A stretch of 64,000 bases of DNA, from positions 310,001-374,000 of the forward strand of contig JAVHJL010000011.1 of assembly GCA_036971715.1 (NCBI GenBank), in the 5' to 3' direction. Positions 45,323 through 57,520 of the stretch are shown here, piece by piece (position 1 is the stretch's first letter; each line of letters begins with the position of its first letter). The notes beneath the pieces are model-generated. The model had not been told where the DNA came from. It saw nothing but the letters and a program-made list of their open reading frames with translations, and ran no database searches. This DNA is from Arthrobotrys musiformis. Lineage: Eukaryota > Ascomycota > Orbiliomycetes > Orbiliales > Orbiliaceae. The position numbers were made by a program, and so were the translations under genes.

Positions 45323-48107
45323 ATGCCTCGTGGCGCGGCAGCTCCCAGGCAGGAGCAAGTCTTCTTCTCTTCGCGGTCTGGCTACGTCAAGACGAAAAAG
45401 GTGAAAGCGCCGGCCGTTGAAGCATCTTCCAGTGAATCTGCAGATGACAAAACATCGGAAACTTCATCAAAACGTCGGATTTCCACGGTCGCTTCGCTGC
45501 GGGCCGTCAAAGCTTTGGCGTTACCTAACTCAAAGGCGCATCTATCGAGCGCGCCGCGAGATCGAGAACGCCAGGAGCCGAAGAGTAGTAATAAACTATG
45601 GAACACCTTGAGCTCACGACTGGGAAATGAGGAGTTAAAAAATGCGGTCAATCCATATTCTAGCAAGATGGGCTCGAATATGCATACACATACGGAACCT
45701 ACAACCGCAATTTCAAGTACGATCAGCTCGGCTCCAAGTACCAGGCCGAGTAGTATCCACAGCCATACTACAAGCCTCTATTCCGATCCTGGCCACCGAC
45801 TGAACTATCCCGACCATTCTTATCGCCCAAGCTATCACTCTGACCAAAGGCCGGAGGTTCACAGAAATGTAGAGTCGCGGCTGTCGCATATCTCATCAAG
45901 ATCGAACACCTCAGCCGAGTCGGGGTATTGGAGTCAATCTGGGTTATCGGAGAGTAGAGAAAGCAGATTTTGGGACAATGCGAGAATAACGAACACTGTT
46001 ACCAAGGAGTTCATTGAAGAGTGCTTGCGAAAAGTGCCTGCGACAGAACCCTTGGTGTCGAGACTCGACCAGCCAGTCGGGTTTGGAGATGGTCTAACTG
46101 AAACGACATATGCAGAATGGATTATATCGAGGGCGCAGAAGCTGTTTTTAACTTTGGTAGATTTAGGGATCCCTGAACAGGTATGTCGGTGTCGGAATAA
46201 GCCTTGACAGCCCTACCCGGAACGGAACAACCGAACACCCCCCCTGCTAACTGTTACGTAACAATTACTAGATATTTTGGATTACAGATGACAGCTGGGG
46301 CGATGACGACTTGCCCATATCATTGGAATCCGTACCCCGTTTGAAACTTAGTCGAGTTGAAGATCCAGTTTTGGACCGAAAATTTCATAAAGCTCAGTAC
46401 ACTTACCTTTTACGGTTTCTCTATAACGGTGCGCATATCGACTTCGAAGACTTCGAAACCGTGCCGCTCGATATCGTTAAAAACTGCTCTGGACTGTTCT
46501 CACAGCCAGTTGATCATGTTCGATGCCCTCGGAATCCAGATCATTTACTCACAAGAAAACGTTTCCCTCTTGTTGATCGGGATGGAAATTCTCTGCTGCC
46601 CGAGTTTATGGAAGAGGTCGAATCGTTTCAGATAGTTTCGCACCGTCACATTGTGGAACTATGGGCTTCTTATACATATAAGGGGCATGGATACCTTCTC
46701 CTGTCGCCGGCCACCGATTTCACGTTACGGTCGTTCTTACACCATCCCCCGTCAGAATTTTCGAAGATGACAGAGGATAGCAGAAGGTTCAAGCTTCTTG
46801 ATTGGATGCGCTGCTTGAGTGACGGTTTAGCGTATCTCTACGACCAGGAAATCCCACACGGGGATATCAGACCAAGAGCGATAGTCATCGATGGCAAAAC
46901 CGGGGAAATATACTTTTCAGACGTCGGCAGTCAACGGCGCCTGGCGCTAACTAAGGTAGCAAATACAAACGACAACGAAAGATACGAGTACTCCGCGCCG
47001 GAGCTCTTCTTAAGAGTAGCCCAATTTAGCATCTCCCAGTCGCCGACGGGATTGCATTTCGACGGCGGAAGGACCGGCAGGAGGCTCGCGAACCCGGCGC
47101 AGAAAGGGTCCTCTGAAGGCAAGAAAGGTTCTGGAGCCGTCCCACCGGCGGGTGTCGGTGGCGCCGATACCCCGCGCCGGTTCTCCATGCAAAGCGATAT
47201 CGCTCCCTCATTCATATCCTCCAACCCAGCTTGCCGCGGAACCCTAGCATCCGGTACCTGCTCACCAATTTCATTCGATGCCCCTTCATACGCCGAAAGC
47301 CACCGCACTTTCACCACCAGTCAAAAGGGAGTCTCTACGGGGGCTGTCCAAGTAGCCGAATGGGTTTGCCGCCCTGCCGCCAAATCAGATGTATTTTCCC
47401 TTGGATGCATCATGCTTGACATGTTAACTTTCCACTCTCAAAAGAAAAAACTGTCAAACTTCTCAGCAGCTCGCTCACGTCACAACCGCGCTGCCGGTTC
47501 ACGCGGCGGAGGGCAGCCGGATTCTTCGTTCCATGCCAACATCGCAGAAATAAACGACTGGATTAAAGATCTACACAAGGAAGCTACAAAACGTAATGAT
47601 GAAGTGGTTGCCGCCGTCCTCATTTTAGTTTCACAAATGCTATCGAAGGAGCCCGAAGAGAGACCTAGCCCGCGAGAAGTAGGCGATGCCTTGTTTAAAA
47701 TTATGACTTTCGTCAAGGAGCCGCATTGTGAGCAATTTGTCGAATGGACGACGAATAATCACGATAGTTTTGGAAACTGGAGCGGCTGGGATGATGCCCA
47801 CGATTACAGTTCACCAACACCTGCAGAAGGAGCTGATTTCGCGACAATATCTTCGAAAAGCGGCAGGGAATATGCGGAGCCCCAAGATCTACATGGAATT
47901 CACCACCAGATGAGTAGGCTCTCATTTGGAACTTTTGGAGGCAGTGGAGTTAGCCTAGTGGGAAGATCGAGGATGCAACATTCAAGGAACGGGAGCTTGT
48001 CAGAGCATCCCAGACCACTTTCCCAAACTCCTGAAAGCGGATTCAGTAGAAGCGGTAGCAGCCTAGAAGGACAAAAGATGAAAGGCTCAAACACGGACTA
48101 CTTGTAA
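45323..48107 (+). CDS. Protein kinase-like protein with altered catalytic loop
   Basis: Exons 45323-46180 and 46272-48107 join in phase 0 (91-nt intron, GTATGT donor) into 897 aa. Residues 1-~215 are Ser/Thr-rich and basic, likely disordered. The kinase-like domain covers ~380-750: a HRHIVELW helix, then HGDIRPRAIVI at ~482-492 in place of HRDLKPxN, and SDVG at ~502-505 in place of DFG, then YSAPELF. A ~130-residue low-complexity insert separates the APE region from the F helix (AKSDVFSLGCIMLDMLT). Asp in HGD and SDVG is kept, but the Arg of HRD and the metal-binding Asn of the loop are missing, so activity may be weak or lost. This HGD type is common in large fungal kinase families. Tail is Ser-rich. 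Confidence 0.75.
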
Positions 48108-49923
48108 AAAAAGATACCAAAGGGATTGCATAATTATGGAGCTTCTGATGCTATCAAAGAAGGAAGGAGTTTATACGGCGTCTGTGATTTGTTTCGGTCT
48201 ATATTTTCGTTTGTTACAAAATTCACACTGGATGGAACCTCAATATTGTACTGTACATACATACTTGCTTTCATATTGGTGATCTGAAATTTCTTTCGTT
48301 TCAATGATGTTCTAAATCTGTCCTCATTTTTTTGATCCCTTACGTATGTGTCGACATTCTTTTGGCTGAGCTCAGTATTTGTCTGGTGTCTAGACTGTTG
48401 TCGTCTCGTACCGAGGTGACAGAGATAGGGCACGCGATTTGATAGGTCCGACACGCTCTTAAATTAAATCTAAGCAAAGGCCAGTACATGCAGCAGTGCT
48501 GCAGATCTATAGATATCTACCCCAATGAGCATCTAACGCACGGTTCAAGTACGAAGTACCACCAATACCAGCAAGAGCCGCAGCAGAAATGCCTCATTCT
48601 AGAACCCCTACGCTTGTCAAAAAAAAAACCGTTGAACTTCGCGCGAACAGAAAAAATAATTTTCGAGTACCAGGGATCTGGCGCTGGAAGCTCGATCGAA
48701 ATTAATTGACAGCCAATATATATCGTGACAATGATACCAACGGCCCGTCACCATTCGTAATAATATCAGTATATTAAGAATATAATACAGTTGCCGAATC
48801 GAAAAAATACCGCAAGAAGCACAATCGGCCCAAGGGCCGAATCGGGAGGACGGAGAAAGAAAAATTGCAAGAAAAAAAGTTTCCGCGCGCAAGATCAAAG
48901 CAAAAGACAGGTTTTCCTTCCGACCCCCGCACCCGAACCAGTATACCATACGCCGACAAAAGGAAAAGATTTTTTTGACCCTTGCCCCCTTTCTTTTTAA
49001 TATAATTTATCCGTTAGAATTATCCGCTGTCATGTGTCTCGAATATACTAATTCATATTCGGGCCAGTCCGTCATAAAGGTTTTGCAAATTTGGGAAAGA
49101 TAATATAGCAGAGAGAAGAGAAATAAGATACAACAAAAGCCAAAAAAAAAAAACTTAGCGTATTGTAAGAAGTAAGAATAATTGTACAAAAGAAAAGTAA
49201 GAAAGAGATTTTACAATTGTAAAAGAGAAAGATTTGGTAAGCCGACTCCTGATGCTAGGGTTTAGCCATGAGAGCACTGTGGCGGCAGTGTGTATTCCTG
49301 CCAAAGGGTGTGAAAAAGTCATCGTAAGGAAGGTAAGAAGATGAAAGGAAGAACAGAAAACGGATATATAGTTTATCTTTTTTTTCCCCAGTGCGTCAAG
49401 GATAAACAGAGAATTCAATGTAAGGACTTTTTTTTAAAAGATTCGTAAACAAGCAAAGAGAAGTCCCACCAGCCCACAAGGTATCAATGATATAAAAACA
49501 AGCATACAAAAAGTATAATCGCGAGGCGGGCCTAAGAAAGAAGGATAAGAGTAATGATGAAAAGCAAAACAAGAATAGACAAAACGCAAGAAGTAGAAAT
49601 ACAAACGCTTCCATGTAACTCCAGATCTCAAAACCAAAGCAGATTTTTTCCGAATACTGATATCAAATAATAAAGTCAAGCCACCGGGTATACGCCACGC
49701 AAAAGGATATATAAGACCGATTTCCTATACAAAAGAAAGGCGACAAAGGAAAATATAGTTTGTGAAGGAGTGTCGTTGAGTTGGTCTGTTCGAGTGACAA
49801 AGGAAAATGAGTAATAGGTTGCCGAAAGGGCGGTGTATCCATCAAGAATTGTCGTAGCTAATATAATATAAATCTAGAACCAGTCGTAGTTGTACATTTC
49901 CGTTAAGGATGCAATGTCGTATT
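48108..49923. other. 1.8-kb spacer with ~1-kb purine-rich tract
   Basis: From about 48780 to 49840 the plus strand is strongly A/G-rich with many A runs. ORFs there (minus strand) are low-complexity Phe/Leu/Ser artefacts. A partial dispersed-repeat copy lies at 48403. It could hold long 3' untranslated regions of the flanking genes. Confidence 0.45.
48403..48420 (+). repeat. Divergent dispersed repeat copy
   Basis: GTCTCGTACCGAGGTGAC keeps the first ten bases of the core and then varies. Confidence 0.4.
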
Positions 49924-50593
49924 TTAGTTGATAGTAATTCCGATTTCACTGAAGTCCCAGCCACCAGCAATATCTGGCAAGATCCAGGCAATAGTTGGAG
50001 GACCTATAATTATCATATGTAAATGAAATGTTCGAAATGCAGATGCACAATTGTACAAGTTTATTCAACTTACAGTCAGTGAGCAAGTAGGTCAAATCAC
50101 CCCTTCGTCGTTTCTGAACAGCTCCAAAGATCATTCTGTTCATGTTGATACTGTTGACCCGCTCCAACATCATGATGCTACTAGTTTCATCACCTGCGCA
50201 TCTGAAGTCAAGAGTGCTTGGCTTGTGGTGGAAGGTAGAGAACCTTCGGACCCTGGTAGTTCTGATAGTGATATGCCTCTTGAAAGAGATCTTGCTGAGC
50301 AAACTGGTTGCGCTCTTATTCGATCGTGGTGAAGATGGGTTCGACTTGCCACGAACGGCCTGCTTGCGCAACCGCCTTGTGGTGGTATTGGTAGTCTTGG
50401 CTGATCGAGAAGATAAGATAGACATCCTGAATTTCTTGTCCTCAGTTGGTGAGGTAGGTGCAGATGAAGAGTGAAAGATATTTGATAGTCTATTTCTAAA
50501 GCCGTGTAGCGAGAATGATGATGATGTGCTGGATTGAGTCTTGACTGTGAAGTTTGGGGAAGGGCAAAGTATATCTCGGTCTGAGAACTCCAT
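49924..50593 (-). CDS. Small basic Ser-rich protein, unknown function
   Basis: Exons 50593-50074 and 50003-49924 join in frame across a 70-nt intron (GTAAGT donor, ATTATAG acceptor), giving 199 aa. Splicing replaces a poor unspliced tail with a neat hydrophobic C-terminus (PPTIAWILPDIAGGWDFSEIG). The first ~150 residues are Ser/Thr/Arg-rich and disordered-looking (SSTSSSFSLHGFRNRL, TNTTTRRLRKQAVRGK). The C-terminal ILPDIAGGWDF motif looks like a short conserved interaction peptide. No domain recognised; signal peptide absent. Confidence 0.55.
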
Positions 50594-51959
50594 GATTGCA
50601 GTGATCCTTGGATCTTATATAGAAAGTATTTCACACTTTATTTTAGGTGCAAGGCGACCAAGCGTCTCAGTTGTGTATGTGTGGAGAAGATAGAGGATAT
50701 AAAAGTGTGGTAGCGACTGTAGTGTGTCAAGTTATTTCGTGGGAGTGAATTCCGGCTCACTGATTGGTCAATTGGTGCGTTACCAGCGTCGAATGAGGCG
50801 AAATGTAAAGACGTTTATGTACTTTTGTGTCATTAGTGTCGAAAGAGCGTCGAGTAAACTAGTCGTAAGGACCGTAGCGAGAAACTTCTTAAGCCTCAGA
50901 AAGAAGGGAGAGATGGGGGGCGACACGTCTACAATTATTTATTATTTTTGGGGGGTTCAAACTGGTAATGAAAGAGAGTAGTAAGGCAAAAATCCTCTAG
51001 GCTCGTCGATGCAGGAATGTGATTTGTTGACGAAATCTACCTGAGAGCTCGTGGATTCCTTCGAATTCGACGTGTTCGAGCTGCCAACAAAGCACGAGGA
51101 AACCCCCAAGGTTCTTATAACCCCAGTCGACTGCTCATATCTGCACGCACGGGAAAAACGAGCATCTTTGGGTTTTCGTTGGTTGCACAAATCCCGGAAC
51201 TGGGAAAAAGGTTGGGAGGCATGGGTGCTGGTAGCGAACGCCGCATTATCATGGAACCACGTCAAACGAATCGCACGGCAAGAGTACCGACTCCTGGCAT
51301 CAAATAACAAAAAGTTAAAGTCGAGCATTGACCCGAATATGTCGACCCCAACCAGTCCCAGGTTGAGGGCGAGCGGGGACTCGAAAATGAGAAAGACGGG
51401 ATATGGGCCGCTCCAATGATGTTCTCGTTTCTCAACAGCCTAGCCAGAATCCCGTGAAAACATTTCTGTTTGCTCCCTTTATGCTGCATACAGAGTACAT
51501 ATTAAGTTTTTTTTTTTCTTTCTTTCTTTCTTTTGGCAGGCGGCGATGAGGGGGGGAACCTGGTAAAGGGTTACTGGTACATATTTTTTCAGTAGTCATC
51601 CGGCGGAATACGGCGTATAAAGGACCTTTGAAGCATCACGAAAGCTAAGAAAAAGGAAGTCTCTGTGCTGGCGCATTGTGAAAGAAGCAAGTGGGTTTTG
51701 CTGTGCTGGCCAAATACGGTTGGTACCACAGGCCTTGGCGTGGCGCACTGTATTCCCCAGACCCCCACCGCCAGTCACTAGCCACGAGGTCCGAGATCTC
51801 GCGGGCGTCAGTAGCGGAAACGGGGTTTCGGTAGACGGTAGACAGTTTCATTTAATGCAGAACTAGGCACAATGTCTCTGATGCGTGAATGCAATGCCAT
51901 CGGTCGCGATGGTCGCGATGCCATTGCATCGCGTGGGATAGCGGATGATATATCCATTC
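50594..51959. other. 1.4-kb spacer; one doubtful ORF
   Basis: A plus-strand ORF at 51051-51419 (122 codons, ends GYGPLQ) has no ATG until its last quarter; it may be an exon or noise. A C/T-rich run lies at 51508-51533. An imperfect inverted repeat (GCAATGCCAT / ATGCCATTGC) lies near 51889-51926. Confidence 0.35.
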
Positions 51960-53446
51960 TTAGATGTTAAGTTCTTCGAGATGTGCGGACACCAAAAGGC
52001 CGATTTCACGCACAAAATCTTCTTCAACAATTGCCCCCTCTTCAGTATCGTATCTAAAGGAAAAGCAACTGTTAGCTCTGCTTCTCAAAAAAAAAAAAAA
52101 AAAAAAAAAAGGACTCGGTACTGCAATTTGGGGTGGAACTTACTTCTTGAGCCACCACGTATGGTCACCCTACAAACAGACAACGGTTCGCAAATTAGCC
52201 CACATCTTCTCGTCTCGCGATGGTCTACCATTCGACATTGTAGAACCCCAGATAAATCGCGCAATCTTGACTATAGGCCGGCCAACACACCTTGCGAATT
52301 TTTACTTTGACTTCGACCCCAGCTTCTTCGAGTGCTTTCGCGTAGCAGAGCCCATCATCGAGGAGCACGTCGTCGTCGGAAACTTCGATATAGGTCCGCG
52401 GGTGTCCTTTGAAGTTCCCCCACAGTGGGAATGCCTGTCCGGTCTCAATAATTTCTTCCGGAATAGAAGCCATCCCTGCACATGGAATAATGTTTGTTAG
52501 TCGTGAATCGCGTGGGTGACAGGAAAATGTCGACACAATTAATTTCCAATGCAGCCATAGCATGCAGTCGTACCGAACACTCCATCTCTCATATTTGACG
52601 CCATGCCCTGAAATTCACCCCTGGTGTCATTCGTATCGTATGAATTGTAAAATTTTTTAAAACGAATCGGAACATGATCGGGATGGACCGTAACAGGTCC
52701 CCGTAAAGCCGTGCGATCAAGGCGAATATTCAGACTCCCTTCCACAACAGCCTGTGTGATCAGGCCCGCAAGATGTCCACCCGACGAAGATCCGCAAATT
52801 ATAACGGGCAAAGTCGAGAGTTTAGAAATATACCGCTCATTCGCGGCGAGTATTCCGGCCTTCGCATCCGTAATCGGAATGGGATAAGGGTGCTCGGGTA
52901 CCTTGCGGTAGTTGATAGAGAATACCACGAGATTTAAAGTGTGACACAAACGACGACAAGTTACTAATTAAAGAACCGTTGGTTGAAGTTTAGCATAAAC
53001 AATCGTCGTCACACCATGCTCGGAGGGGCGAAAAACGTGGGAAATAGCGTTCCCGACTCACAGTCTTCCGAGTCCAGGTTTCCGACTCTCCAACCTCCGC
53101 CGTGTATGTAAATGAAACTTCCGGTAACTCCCAAGTTAGTAACCTCATCGGAAGAACCATTCTCTTGGAGCCTCTGCACTGCTTGTGAAACTTCATGGCT
53201 TTTGGCGTAAACTCTATACGTAAGCCCCACACCATCGCCGAGTGCCACAGGGTTTTCCCAGGTCACAACGTCTGCGAGAAAGCTTGCCCTGCCCCCCAAA
53301 GCAGCAGCCTGTGTTTCGTTTTGGTACTTGAGGTAGTCCTTACGACGAGTTCGAAGCTCGTCTAGAGCAGTAGTTGCAGTTGGGCTGGGCGCCTGAATGT
53401 CCGGTTGAATTGCACCTGCATTGGGCTGTTTCGCTTCTTCGGCCAT
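51960..53446 (-). CDS. Alpha/beta hydrolase, HSL-type esterase/lipase
   Basis: Five exons (53446-53062, 52963-52574, 52475-52291, 52169-52144, 52053-51960) join in frame into 359 aa. Exon 4 is only 26 nt. Motifs: oxyanion-hole HGGGW (115-119), SINYRKVPEHPYP, and the nucleophile elbow GSSSGG with Ser188, typical of hormone-sensitive-lipase-like family members (alpha/beta hydrolase fold 3). The catalytic Asp is expected in SDDDVLLDDG. The catalytic His comes from GDHTWW, encoded by the 26-nt exon. Likely hydrolyses short-chain esters or arylacetamides; no signal peptide, so cytosolic. Intron 4 (90 nt) contains a T run of about 24 on the coding strand. Confidence 0.85.
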
Positions 53447-54565
53447 ATTGTTTCGTTTCGGGCTTTAAATAAACCACCCTAATTAAGACCTATTCAGAAA
53501 TTTAAGAACCTGCGAGAATAGAACTATGCGCACAAGAAGGCAGTAGTTTAGATGGCTTCGAGAGGGAACTATGTAGAGCGAAGCGTTCGTCTTCTAATAT
53601 AATAGCACCTCGGATCCTAAACCGATTAAACCGCACATGTAACTTCATGATGTCCGGTCAATGTTTTTCCGTCGCCCGCGCAGGCTATCAAGGATATGGT
53701 TAACGTTAGTTCAAGTTTGGATTTAGGATTCGACCACCCAGAATAAGTTGCGGGGCAGACACTAAATTTAAAACAGAGTTCCAAAAGAGTCGAGACTCAT
53801 ATATATCAACGCAAAAATTCAAACAAGAAACAACACAGTTAGCTGAATTGAACTGAGAGACAGAGCCGGAATGGCCATGCCTAGCCTGTACTCGGGGGGG
53901 TTATGGAATATGGTTTGCGGTGCGCTACTATTATGTATATGTAGACGCCCATATGTAATTTGGGTTATTGAGACGATACCTGAAGCCTAGTCTGAATTCA
54001 TAACACTGGGCGAGCTCGCGAGGCCTAGGATTATGAATAATGTAATCACATCTAGATATCCATAATGTTCGAGCCCTCGAGGCATGCTTGCGAACGTTTA
54101 AATTAAATGATCCCGCTGTCATGTACCAGAATATTCTGTCATGCGCCCCGGCCTTCTCGAGATCTCTAGACTCTAATAGACGGACCGATCTAGATCTAGA
54201 ATTTATTTTAGCATGATACTGTGGGATATATCTAGTTGTTTCTTAAGACGATAGCCGGGGCTCCTTGACCAATTGGCTGGTATCTAAGCTTGGGAATCGT
54301 CTCAGGATGAATTCTACGCCCTTCTAGTATATATGCTTGGAACAATTAAACCCTCGGGGCTTCTATTCACAAACTTCGATATTGATCTCTGTTTCGAGAA
54401 GCTAGGTAGTACTTATAATTATCTATAGCTCGAAACCTTTCATGGCAGACTCCCTCCAAACTTACTATACTACAACAACTCGAACTTCCTACCCAGAACT
54501 TCCTTTTAAATCTTCTTTTTCAAACCTTGGAACTCGACCTTTTAAAATCTGTTGTTGTATCAACT
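53447..54565. other. 1.1-kb spacer
   Basis: Divergent promoters of the hydrolase and the DNA methyltransferase. AT-rich; no other feature. Confidence 0.4.
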
Positions 54566-56642
54566 ATGGCGTCTAATAAAAAACCTGACAGCGTAGCAAT
54601 CGACCTTACTGCGGAAGATGAGGTAGTACTAGAGACCGAAGACAGTTCCAACCTTGTAGAACCAAAGAATTTGAATACCGCAAACCACTCCCGCGGAAAA
54701 GCTCTGAAAGATCTGCCAGGTAACCTCGCAGTGGTAGCAGAACTATCTGTATTCAAAGAGAGAAGCCTAGGTAGTCACGAGTTTGCATTTGAAGAGATAG
54801 CCCTCAACGTCGGTGGCTGCGTGGAACTCGAAAAGGGCACTATCCTCGAAGGAGATACGAAAGCATTGACAACGGCGTATTTTATTAGGATCTCAAAGAT
54901 TCTAACTTCGCATGAAAGTCAATACGTCGTCGGCAAGTTGTTTAAGAGGGCTCGTCATGGATACGGCCTCTTTGATAAAACACCAGGCGAAGTATTCTGG
55001 ATTAGGGAGAAGGCGACAGTCAATGTTAAGCATGTTGTGAGAATTAGAGAATTGATCCTAACTAACCATACTGAGCTCACATGTGGCGGTCTTCTCCCTC
55101 GGGACGAATCTGCCACCGAAAAGAGTGGTAACTGGAGAGATGGCGAGGATATCGGCAGACTTATCTGCCGACGTCGTGCAAATTTGCTGGACAATGCTGA
55201 GAATACAGACGGCTCGGCCAAGCATATCATCGGTGACGAAGGTTTCGTCAGAATGCTGGAGGAATTTGAAGCAGATGAAGCGTTCAGGCAAGTATTAATA
55301 CATTCCACCCCGATCGCTAAGTGGTACCACGGTTCATGTCTAATATTCCCCAAGATACCCCCGCCAGCTCATTAAAGGTATTTGGACGTCCGAAAAAGAT
55401 GATGCTATCTTCCAGGAGAAAGCCGAGGTTGAAGAAAAGGCAATCGACCTGACCCTCCCAGCACGTCACGACAGTACTCCTGAAAAAAGTCAGGCTCCCC
55501 AAGCATCCCCAAAGACCAAAAGGCAATATACATTCGGCGATTTTTTTTGTGGAGCAGGAGGCGCATCCTGTGGTGCCAAACTCGCAGGTTTTAAAATTGT
55601 ATATGGGATCGATAACTGGGAGGACGCTGTCTGTTCCTACGGGCGAAACTACGTCACAAGCAAGGCGATCAAGGCAGATATCTGCGAGTTCGCGGCAAAT
55701 CCATGCAGTGTTAGCTTGCCAGCAGCACGACTCTATGCCGATGTTATACACCTCAGTTGCCCATGCCAATTCTACTCTCCAGTCCATACCATTCCAGGGA
55801 AAAATGACGAGATAAACGAAGTCGCCTCGCTAGTGGTCGACCGATTGTTAAAGGTAGTTCGACCAAGGGTCGTAACATCAGAACAGACCTTCGGGATCAA
55901 TACAACCCGAAAATTCAAAAACCACTTTGCTATCGTTATCAACCAGTATGTTCGCAATAATTACAGCGTTCGATGGGCAGTCAAAGATGCAACAGAATAT
56001 GGAGCTGCCTCAGCAAGAAAAAGATTAATCGTCATTGCCTCATGGTAAGTCACCAGTGCCGTTCACGTGTCGTCTGCTATCCAAGTACGTGGTAATCTGA
56101 GTACTTGTTGACCATAATTTATAACACTAGCCCCGGGGAACCTCTCCCAAACTTTCCGGCGCCTACTTCGTACAATCCTTTCCAAGTGCGAAATAGCCCC
56201 AACAGCCAAAGACTACCAGAAACTCCAACGATCGGGCAGATTCTCGCCAGTGTCCCACCTGATGCTGCCAATCACACATTCCGGCCATACCCACAGCCAA
56301 AGATGTCGCCTTTTCATTTAGATCAACCATTCAATAAGACCATAACTTGTGATGGAGGCGAGAGCAAAGTTCATCCGAACGGCAAACGACCATTCACTCT
56401 TCGGGAACTCGCAACATTCCAGACCTTCCCGATTGACTACAAGTTTAGCTACACAAGTGATACTAGCATTATTAAACAAATGTAGGAACTCATGGCCCTA
56501 AGAAATTTAATATTACGACCGCTGACTGATTTATGATAGTGGAAACGCCTGGCCACCAAAATTTTCTCAATCTATATATCAAGCTATTTTTAAGCATCTC
56601 GAGAGGCTTGATAGCGAGGCTGACGAAAGTTTGGTCCTTTAA
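54566..56642 (+). CDS. rid: RID/Masc1-type C5-cytosine DNA methyltransferase
   Basis: Exons 54566-55291, 55368-56044, 56131-56481 and 56540-56642 join in frame into 618 aa. The N-terminal ~240 residues contain a BAH-like region (YFIRISKILTSHESQYVVGKLF, then a basic stretch). Catalytic motifs: I FGDFFCGAGGASCG (~298-309), IV LSCPCQ with nucleophile Cys375, VI SEQTFG (Glu414), VIII SARKRL, and X QIGNAWPP, restored only by splicing intron 3. EQT in place of the usual ENV, plus the PCQ context, mark the Masc1/RID branch, needed for repeat-induced point mutation in Neurospora and premeiotic methylation in Ascobolus. Intron 1 (76 nt, GTATTA donor) is the least certain. All catalytic residues are intact. 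Confidence 0.88.
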
Positions 56643-56977
56643 ATTTACAAACTGAAAATTTAGGTGGTTGGGTTCTAGAGTGGCCATTTAGAAAGATACA
56701 CCTTTAAGTTGGGTGGCGTATACGGTGTCTCCTTTCTGTTTCCGTTTTTCAACCTGGAACTATCCTTTCATAGCGCAGATCGTTTTTAGCATACGCAGGG
56801 TTTGAAAGTTCATATTAGATCTCGCTAACGACTTCTAAATTTTTATCCTTTCTGTTACTTTCACAAGCAACTTAAGGTAGAGCTAGAGGCAGAAATCAAA
56901 TACACTATTATTCCTGACCCCGTAACTTCCATTTAACGAACTTGAGATCTAGAACCACCGGGATCAATGCATTGGCT
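56643..56977. other. Convergent intergenic spacer
   Basis: 3' flanks of the methyltransferase and of the small secreted protein. Nothing else seen. Confidence 0.45.
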
Positions 56978-57520
56978 TTAAACATAGCACCTGATACTAC
57001 CATATAGCTGCACAGGAACACTTATAGCCCCGGTAAAAGGTCCTACCCCTGGCGAAGCACAAGCCTGTCCATGGTATAAAACGCACTGAACCGTCGGAAA
57101 CAACGTGTTAACGTATCCAACTGTTTGTGTTATACTGATGCATTCGCCGTCATATGTGAACTGCACGACTACGCAGGGGCCCAGTGCGTCTCTGTTGTTG
57201 GACGAGGTTAATATTTTGAGTCATGTAAGATAGAGGACAATTGGGATAACCTACCTTCCTGCGCATAGAATAATTGGTGAAGGGGCTCTTTTATTCATTA
57301 CTTCATCGGAAGACTAGATTTCACATTAGCCAATCAAATCAACAAAGGCCACAGCTGTATAGATAATGTTTTAAGTATATCTGTGAGACGAAGCTACCTG
57401 AGAACGAGCGTCTAATCTTCTCCCCGAAGCATCTTCCGGCACCGGCTCCGCGATCGGTACGGCGAATGCAGTCTTTGCAAATAGTATTGCTGTAAACACA
57501 ACTGCGGATCCGAACTTCAT
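56978..57520 (-). CDS. Small secreted cysteine-containing protein
   Basis: Three exons (57520-57398, 57285-57255, 57189-56978) join in frame into 121 aa. The second exon is 31 nt and has close alternatives, so it is provisional. Signal peptide: MKFGSAVVFTAILFAKTAFA, then VPIAEPVPED. An RR site near residue 34 may be Kex2-cleaved. The mature part has five cysteines (GPCVVVQ, GECISI, VQCVLYHGQAC, IRCYV). No family recognised; size and composition resemble candidate effectors or antimicrobial proteins. Confidence 0.6.

Noticed and set aside
49396..49679. Phe/Leu-rich minus-strand ORFs
   Set aside because: They are translations of a low-complexity purine-rich tract on the other strand.
54527..55375. 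282-codon ORF as a complete methyltransferase N-terminal gene
   Set aside because: It starts at a non-ATG codon and ends just past a donor; splicing at 55291 joins it to the catalytic domain.
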